Source: Pseudomonas kribbensis (lineage in GTDB: Bacteria > Pseudomonadota > Gammaproteobacteria > Pseudomonadales > Pseudomonadaceae). Taken from it: DNA of 64,000 nt. A program made the position numbers and the translations under genes. The notes beneath the pieces were generated by a model, which was not told the origin of the DNA, did no database searches, and was given only the letters and a program-made list of their open reading frames with translations. This document shows positions 59,059 to 64,000 of this stretch, one piece after another. Location: assembly GCF_003352185.1 (NCBI RefSeq), contig NZ_CP029608.1, positions 1,550,001-1,614,000 on the forward strand, in the 5' to 3' direction. Position 1 is the stretch's first letter. Each line of letters begins with the position of its first letter.

Positions 59059-59751
59059 TTAGAACAAATGGATCTCTTCGGTGCGCAGGGCGCGGTACTC
59101 GCCCGGTTTTAGCGCGTTATCCAGGTGCAGCAGGCCCATGGATTCGCGGTGCAGGCGCAGCACTTTGTTGTTGAAGTGACCGAACATGCGCTTCACCTGA
59201 TGGTAGCGACCTTCGATGATGCTCAGCCGCGCCGTTCGCGGGCCGAGCACTTCCAGCTGCGCCGGTTGGGTGGTCAGGTCTTCGAAGGCGAAATAGATCC
59301 CCTCGGCGAACTTGATCGCATATTCCGGGCCGATCTCCTGCTCGGTCTCGACGTAATAGACCTTCGGAAGTTTGGTCTGGGGCTGGGTCAAGCGCCGGGA
59401 CCAGCTGCCGTCGTTGGTGATCAGCATCAGCCCGGTGGTGTTGAAGTCCAGGCGCCCGGCAATGTGCAGGTCATCCTTGTCCGGCTCGTGAATCAGGTCG
59501 AGCACGGTCGGATGCTCGGGATCGCGCGTCGCGCTGACGCAGCCCTGGGGCTTGTGCAGCATGAAGTAGCGCGCCGGTTTCCCCGTTTGCAGCACTTCGT
59601 CGTCGACTTCGACGAGGCTGAATTCCAGGACTTCGCTGTGGGGATCGCTGACGACTTTTCCGTCAATGCGCACGCGCTTTTCCACCAGCAACAGGCGAAC
59701 CTGTTTGCGGTTGAAGCGGGGCAGGTTACTGAGGAAACGGTCGACACGCAT
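59059..59751 (-). CDS. rsuA: 16S rRNA pseudouridine(516) synthase
   Basis: A 230-aa enzyme. N-terminal S4-like RNA-binding domain (MRVDRFLSNLPRFNRKQVRL). The catalytic aspartate is in HIAGRLDFNTTGLMLITNDG (GRLDxxTxGL). Later motifs are KLPKVYYVETEQEI and IEGRYHQVKRMFGHFNNKV. It modifies U516 of 16S rRNA. The following CWC gene lies 33 bp upstream on the same strand. Confidence 0.92.
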   Translation of the reverse strand: MRVDRFLSNLPRFNRKQVRLLLVEKRVRIDGKVVSDPHSEVLEFSLVEVDDEVLQTGKPARYFMLHKPQGCVSATRDPEHPTVLDLIHEPDKDDLHIAGRLDFNTTGLMLITNDGSWSRRLTQPQTKLPKVYYVETEQEIGPEYAIKFAEGIYFAFEDLTTQPAQLEVLGPRTARLSIIEGRYHQVKRMFGHFNNKVLRLHRESMGLLHLDNALKPGEYRALRTEEIHLF

Positions 59752-59784
59752 GATCAGGAATCGGCAGGGAGCGGGGCGCGCATC

Positions 59785-60003
59785 TTACGGGATCGATGGC
59801 TTTGCCGCTTGCAGTTGCGCCTCGACCCGGGCGCAACGCGGGCACAGACAGGACTTGTCGCGCAGGTCCGCTGGCAGCGCTTCGAGCACTGCCGGGTCAA
59901 TGGACACGCCGTAGCACCAGCAGGCGCGGTCGGCGGTGCGCGGGTCAGCCAGGGTGCAGTCGTTGCGGGCGCCGCAGGCCGGGCAGAGGTCAGGTTTGTT
60001 CAT
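59785..60003 (-). CDS. Cysteine-rich CWC family small protein
   Basis: A 72-aa protein with eight cysteines: LCPACGARNDCTLAD, ACWCYGV and KSCLCPRCARVE, two probable zinc-binding knuckles. The CWC motif is in the middle (ACWCYG). Family function unknown. It precedes rsuA by 33 bp and follows the diguanylate cyclase gene by 5 bp, so the three may be cotranscribed. Confidence 0.85.
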   Translation of the reverse strand: MNKPDLCPACGARNDCTLADPRTADRACWCYGVSIDPAVLEALPADLRDKSCLCPRCARVEAQLQAAKPSIP

Positions 60004-60008
60004 GGGGC

Positions 60009-61496
60009 TCAGGCATAGGTCGATTGATGCATTTCCACGCAGGTGCGGTTGCGGCCGGTCTGTTTCGCCCGGTACATCGCATGATCGGCCCGGGACAGCA
60101 GGCTGTGCAAGGTGTCATCGCGTTGCAGGGTGGTGGCGCCGATGCTGACCGTCAGATTCAGGGTGTGGCCGTTGTAGGCATATTCATGCTGTTCGACGTG
60201 CTGGCGGATCTTCTCGGCAATCTTCTGACCGGTCTCGCCGTCGGTGTCCTTCAGCAGAACGATGAATTCCTCACCGCCCCAACGGCAGACGATGTCGGAA
60301 TGGCGCAGGCAGCTTTGCAGGTCCCGGGCGAAACCGATCAGCACCTGATCGCCGGCCATGTGTCCGTAGGTATCGTTCAACACCTTGAAGTGATCCAGAT
60401 CCAGCAGCAGCGCCGTCAGCGGTTTCGGCTCGCGATGGGCTTCGTGCAGGGCTTGTACGGCAAGCAGATCGAAGCCCCGGCGGTTGGGCAGTTCGGTGAG
60501 GCTGTCGAGGGTGGCCTGGGCGTGGATCTTGTCCTGATAGCGTTTGATCAAGCGATTGACCAGCGCCAGCACGATCAACGTCACCAGCAGGCAGATCAGC
60601 AGGTTGAGGTACAGCGACTGGCGAATCTCGCTCAGTGCACCGTCTTCGCGTTTATCGACGAACAGGTACCAGTTCAGCTCCGGGATGAACCGCACGTTGA
60701 GGAAATGTCCTTGGCCGTGGGCGGAATATTCGTAACTGCCGCTGTGGGGTTTGGGTAACTGGCTGACCAGACCTTTCATGCTGTCGAGATCTGTAAGGCT
60801 TTTCCCCACCCGCGCACCTTCCGGCCCGCCCTCGGCGCCGGTCAGTACCAGTCGGCCGAAGGTGTCGACGAAGTAAACGCTGCGTTGATAACGCTGCTGA
60901 TACTTGTCGATCAGCTTGATCACCGCGTCCACGGTCAGTCCCACGCCAGCGGCGCCGATGAAGCGATCGTTGTAATCGAAGACCTTGTAGTTGATGAAAA
61001 AGGTCATGTTGTCTTTGTTGGCCAGATCCGGGTCGACGTTGATCTCATAGGGATCTTTCATGTCGCGCACGCGGAAGTACCAGGCATCGCGCGGCTCGTC
61101 GATCTTCACCTGCTTGAGCACGCCTTTGGCGTGGTAGTAGGTGTGACTGCTGTTGGAGACGAAGAACGCGGTGTAGGCCCCGTAGTGGGTCATGACCTCG
61201 TCGAGGTAGCGGGTCATCTGGTCGCTGTCTTTCTCGCCGTTCACCACCCAGTCGCGCATGAAGGTGTCGCGAGACATCATCGAGGAAATAAGGATCGGTC
61301 TGACTAGATCCTTCTGGATTTCCGAATAAACGGTGTCGGAGGTCAGCGGCAGTTCGGTGTTGACGATGTTGTCGCGGATCGAGGCGCGCGAGGCGTAGTA
61401 GCTGAGCAGCGAGGTGGCGAGGAAGCCTGCGCCGAGGAGGGCGACCAGCGTCAATACCAGCGAACGTTGGGAGTAAAACGCAGATCTGAGCGGCAT
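60009..61496 (-). CDS. Membrane diguanylate cyclase with periplasmic dCache-type sensor
   Basis: A 495-aa protein. ATG at 61496 gives MPLRSAFYSQRSLVLTLVAL, the first membrane helix. A periplasmic sensor of about 240 residues follows (SNSSHTYYHAKGVLKQVKID; INVDPDLANKDNMTFFINYK), as in dCache domains. A second helix is LNLLICLLVTLIVLALVNRL. The C-terminal GGDEF domain has an intact RWGGEEFIVLLKD active site and an RHSD inhibitory site. It makes c-di-GMP in response to an outside ligand, possibly an amino acid or organic acid. Confidence 0.9.
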   Translation of the reverse strand: MPLRSAFYSQRSLVLTLVALLGAGFLATSLLSYYASRASIRDNIVNTELPLTSDTVYSEIQKDLVRPILISSMMSRDTFMRDWVVNGEKDSDQMTRYLDEVMTHYGAYTAFFVSNSSHTYYHAKGVLKQVKIDEPRDAWYFRVRDMKDPYEINVDPDLANKDNMTFFINYKVFDYNDRFIGAAGVGLTVDAVIKLIDKYQQRYQRSVYFVDTFGRLVLTGAEGGPEGARVGKSLTDLDSMKGLVSQLPKPHSGSYEYSAHGQGHFLNVRFIPELNWYLFVDKREDGALSEIRQSLYLNLLICLLVTLIVLALVNRLIKRYQDKIHAQATLDSLTELPNRRGFDLLAVQALHEAHREPKPLTALLLDLDHFKVLNDTYGHMAGDQVLIGFARDLQSCLRHSDIVCRWGGEEFIVLLKDTDGETGQKIAEKIRQHVEQHEYAYNGHTLNLTVSIGATTLQRDDTLHSLLSRADHAMYRAKQTGRNRTCVEMHQSTYA

Positions 61497-61703
61497 TGGC
61501 AATTCCGTTGACGGTGGCCCGATGGCAGCATTCTAGTGGCAGTGGCGGGGAAAAGGTTGCGGCATATTTGCCTGAAATGAGCAGCCTGTTGCGCCGCTGA
61601 TCCGACGGGTGATGGAGGCTGGCACTTGGCAGGGGGCCGCCAGTCAAATCTGTTGTCAGCCGGTCTTTGCCGACTGCTGTCACAGGTCTTCCAGGAGGCC
61701 GTC

Positions 61704-61970
61704 ATGAGTATTGCAAAATTGCTGCGTCGGGTGCTGCTGGGAGCAGTGCTCGGTCTTGGGCTGTCCGGTTGCTATTACTATGCCGGCAGCTACGATGCCT
61801 ACCCTGCAACCTATTACTATCCCGGCTATTACTCCCCCTATTACTACGGTGGCTATTATGGTCCGCGCTACTACGGTGGCGGCCGCTATTACTACTATGG
61901 TGGCCATGGCTATCGCGGAGGGTACGGACGGGGTTATCACGGCGGTGGATACCACGGCGGCCACCACTAA
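61704..61970 (+). CDS. Tyr/Gly-rich small lipoprotein
   Basis: An 88-aa protein. AGGAGG before ATG at 61704 and a lipoprotein signal MSIAKLLRRVLLGAVLGLGL with lipobox LSGC. The mature part is almost wholly low complexity: YYYPGYYSPYYYGGYYG, then GYRGGYGRGYHGGGYHGG, rich in Tyr, Gly and His. It is a surface or outer-membrane lipoprotein of unknown function. A second gene of the same type follows 178 bp later with a near-identical ribosome-site context. Confidence 0.75.
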   Translation: MSIAKLLRRVLLGAVLGLGLSGCYYYAGSYDAYPATYYYPGYYSPYYYGGYYGPRYYGGGRYYYYGGHGYRGGYGRGYHGGGYHGGHH

Positions 61971-62148
61971 TCAGTGGCTGAATGGCGGCGTTTGCCGATG
62001 AACAAGATTTCATAAATCACATGTTTCAACTTGTTACAGAAACGCACCAGATTCCGAAAACGCTGTCAGATGTTTCGTCAGTCGCCGAATGAAAGACTGA
62101 CGCCTGCCAGCGTCGCTGGTGTGGCTACCCGCGGTCCAGGAGGCCGCC

Positions 62149-62550
62149 ATGTATCGCCGAATTCTTCTGCTTGCCGCGTTGCTTTTTTCCGTTGCCGGTT
62201 GCGTCCCTTATTCCTACGGAGACAGCTATTACAGGTCAGAGGTCTACACATCCCCCGCACCGGCTTATTACACAGGTGGCGGCACTTATTACAGCGGTGG
62301 CAGCACCTATTACTCGGCCCCGCGTTACTACCAGCCAGCACCACGCTATTACCAACCGGCGCCACGTTATTACTCGGCGCCCCGGTACTACCAACCGGCC
62401 CCGCGGTATTACGAGAGCCGCCGCTGGCACGGCGATGATCGTGGACGCTGGGATGGCCACCGTCGTGGTGGCTGGGACGATCACCGCGGTCGTGGCGACT
62501 ATGACCGCCATAGCGGACGCGGCGATCACTGGCGCGGTAACCGCTGGTAA
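62149..62550 (+). CDS. Tyr-rich repeat lipoprotein
   Basis: A 133-aa protein. The same CCAGGAGGCCGYC context precedes ATG at 62149. Signal MYRRILLLAALLFSVAGCVP (lipobox VAGC). The middle consists of repeats of about eight residues, APRYYQ/PAPRYYS (five units), and the C-terminus is Arg/Asp/Gly/His-rich (RWDGHRRGGWDDHRGRGDYD). Probably a duplicated relative of the previous gene with a changed repeat. Function unknown. It is followed by a terminator. Confidence 0.75.
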   Translation: MYRRILLLAALLFSVAGCVPYSYGDSYYRSEVYTSPAPAYYTGGGTYYSGGSTYYSAPRYYQPAPRYYQPAPRYYSAPRYYQPAPRYYESRRWHGDDRGRWDGHRRGGWDDHRGRGDYDRHSGRGDHWRGNRW

Positions 62551-62558
62551 CCAACCGC

Positions 62559-62590
62559 AAAAAAGCGGCGCATTGAGCGCCGCTTTTTTT
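62559..62590. terminator. Bidirectional rho-independent terminator
   Basis: AAAAAAGCGGCGC, loop, GCGCCGCTTTTTTT. It serves the lipoprotein gene and the convergent hydratase-family gene. Confidence 0.9.
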
Positions 62591-62602
62591 ATGCCCGGAT
62601 TT

Positions 62603-63715
62603 TCAGTAACTGGAGAGATCCGCCAACGGATGCCGCCCCTCCCAGACCTTGTGAAAGTGCGCCTCGACCACCGCGTCCGGCACCCGTGCGATGTCCGGCC
62701 AATGCCAGTGCGGTTTGTGATCCTTGTCGATCAATCGCGCCCGGACCCCTTCGCTGAACTCCGGATGCCGGCAGCAATTGAGGCTCAGGGTGTATTCCAT
62801 CTGAAAGACTTCGGCCAGTGACAAGTGGCGGGCGCGGACGATCTGTTCCCACACCAGATGCGCGGTTAGCGGCGAGCCTTCACTCATGGTCTTCGCCGCC
62901 CGGGCAATCAGCAGGTCGTTGCTGTCCCGTTGCAGGCTGATGGCTTTCCAGGCGCAGGTCACGTCGCTGACATCCAGCAGATCATCGATTGCCTGACGAC
63001 GCGGCAGCCATTGCGCCTCAGGCATTTGCGCCGCAGCTTCCTGCTGCAAGGCCTTGAGCAGACTGTTGAGCTGCATGGCGGTCTGTTCCTGCCAGTTCAA
63101 CTGCAGCAGACCATCGATCAGTTCCTGCTGCTGTTCGTCGAGCAGGAAGCGGTCGGCCAGGTCCAGGTCCAGCGCGTCACGACCGTTCATGTGCGCGCCG
63201 GTCAGGCCCAGGAATAAACCGAGCTTGCCCGGCAGGCGTGACAGAAACCAACTGGCACCGACATCCGGGTACAGGCCGATACTGATCTCCGGCATCGCCA
63301 ATCGACTGCTCGGCGTGACGATGCGGATGCTTGCACCTTGCAACAGGCCCATGCCGCCGCCGAGCACATAACCATGACCCCAGCAGATCAATGGTTTCGG
63401 GTAGGTATGCAGGCTGTAGTCGAGACGGTATTCCGCGCTGAAAAACTGCGCAGCCAGCGGCGGCACTTCGCCGGGATGGGCGCGGCAGGCTTCCACCAGA
63501 CTGCGTACTTCGCCGCCGGCACAGAAGGCCTTGGCGCCGTTGCCGCGCAGCAGCACGCAGACGATTTGCGGATCCTTGGCCCAGGCGTTCAGTTTGTCGC
63601 TCAGGGCGTGGATCATCGGCAGGGACAGCGCATTGAGCGACTTTTCGGCATCCAGGGTGGCCACGCCGATGCGCGCGCCGTCGGTGCCGGTCAGTTCTTC
63701 GAAGTGCAGATTCAT
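62603..63715 (-). CDS. Enoyl-CoA hydratase/isomerase family protein, 3-hydroxyisobutyryl-CoA hydrolase type
   Basis: A 370-aa crotonase-fold protein of the longer ECH_2 group. Oxyanion-hole segments are GNGAKAFCAGGEVRSLVEAC and CWGHGYVLGGGMGLLQGASI; the catalytic region is RLAMPEISIGLYPDVGASWF, with Glu and Asp as in 3-hydroxyisobutyryl-CoA hydrolase (HIBCH), and GVRARLIDKDHKPHWHW occurs late. This step belongs to valine catabolism, though other hydrolase roles are possible. It is divergent from ung. Confidence 0.85.
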   Translation of the reverse strand: MNLHFEELTGTDGARIGVATLDAEKSLNALSLPMIHALSDKLNAWAKDPQIVCVLLRGNGAKAFCAGGEVRSLVEACRAHPGEVPPLAAQFFSAEYRLDYSLHTYPKPLICWGHGYVLGGGMGLLQGASIRIVTPSSRLAMPEISIGLYPDVGASWFLSRLPGKLGLFLGLTGAHMNGRDALDLDLADRFLLDEQQQELIDGLLQLNWQEQTAMQLNSLLKALQQEAAAQMPEAQWLPRRQAIDDLLDVSDVTCAWKAISLQRDSNDLLIARAAKTMSEGSPLTAHLVWEQIVRARHLSLAEVFQMEYTLSLNCCRHPEFSEGVRARLIDKDHKPHWHWPDIARVPDAVVEAHFHKVWEGRHPLADLSSY

Positions 63716-63847
63716 CGTGACCTCGATCAGGAATTTGAACGATCAGTATGATCGCTGTGTGGGAAAGTGCCGGATCTGCGTCAGATCAATTGACAAGCGT
63801 GGTCGGCTTTCCTAGGGTTCGCCCCATTGTTTTTGCCGGGTATGACC

Positions 63848-64000
63848 ATGACTGCTGACGACCGTATCAAACTCGAACCGAGCTGGAAGGAGGCACTGCG
63901 TGCCGAATTCGACCAGCCTTACATGGCAGAGTTGCGCAATTTTCTGCAGCAGGAGCGGGCGGCCGGCAAGGAAATCTATCCGCCGGGACCGCTGATTTTC
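63848..64000 (+). CDS. ung: Uracil-DNA glycosylase (partial, first 51 aa)
   Basis: The visible sequence reads [20 protein letters not shown] and [20 protein letters not shown], the N-terminus of family 1 uracil-DNA glycosylase, which removes uracil from DNA. The catalytic part is beyond the window. ATG at 63842, two codons earlier, is an alternative start; ribosome site is weak for either. Confidence 0.9.
   Translation, partial: MTADDRIKLEPSWKEALRAEFDQPYMAELRNFLQQERAAGKEIYPPGPLIF

Overview
The window looks like chromosome of a Pseudomonas of the P. fluorescens group. The evidence is GC-rich coding sequence with typical fluorescent-pseudomonad genes: an EmhABC/TtgABC-type RND pump with its TetR repressor, xenobiotic reductase XenB, ornithine-lipid genes olsB-olsA, phaG, tam, a DUF6124 gene, and REP-type palindromes. 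No insertion sequence, rRNA or CRISPR array was seen. There is one tRNA, tRNA-Gly(CCC).

Layout. 1-5.5 kb: the efflux operon emhA-emhB-emhC (minus strand, emhC cut by the window edge) diverges from emhR, with a recognisable EmhR/TtgR-type operator between. 5.7-8.5 kb: xenB, an MFS exporter and an ArsR repressor in one minus-strand group; two near-identical operator-like blocks exactly 50 bp apart lie upstream. 8.5-14.9 kb: lipid and envelope genes (acpH, olsBA, an acyl-CoA-dehydrogenase-like protein, a serine hydrolase, YceI, a cardiolipin synthase). 15-22.5 kb: periplasmic beta-glucosidase, a LemA/TPM-domain cluster, a methyltransferase, an EamA transporter and a DJ-1/PfpI protein. 22.5-26.8 kb: a haem-type TonB receptor with FecR/FecI-type surface-signalling genes and a Fur box. 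27-31 kb: YegP, two lipoproteins, and a DapA-like/class II aldolase operon diverging from an XRE-cupin regulator over a perfect palindrome. 31-36 kb: a DUF4917 protein with SIR2-like motifs, a YiaY-like alcohol dehydrogenase, and an AOS-family PLP enzyme paired with an exporter. 36-40.6 kb: a LysR regulator, CoA-transferase, HMG-CoA-lyase-like enzyme and MFS importer, which read as a small-acid catabolic operon. 40.6-49.2 kb: fosA, LysE, a diguanylate cyclase, tandem exported paralogues, stress proteins and two methyltransferases.

49.2-57.7 kb is the accessory part of the window. It starts with a G-run tract and what appears to be a multi-helix RNA leader before a DUF6124 gene. It continues with orphan antitoxin-like genes (hicB without hicA, a HigA-like N-terminal fragment), a frameshifted phage baseplate-like gene, several AT-rich genes of unknown function (membrane proteins and an overlapping small/large gene pair), and a zeta-type toxin with a tiny overlapping downstream gene. 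A 33-bp direct repeat (2 mismatches), each copy followed by a hairpin with the same stem but a different loop, brackets 51.6-57.5 kb just beside tRNA-Gly. This is the likeliest place for a mobile or defence-type locus.

57.8-64 kb returns to core genes: phaG, rsuA, a second diguanylate cyclase, two Tyr/Gly-rich lipoproteins, an enoyl-CoA hydratase-family hydrolase and the start of ung.

All calls are from reading the sequence and recalled family knowledge; no search or folding program was run.
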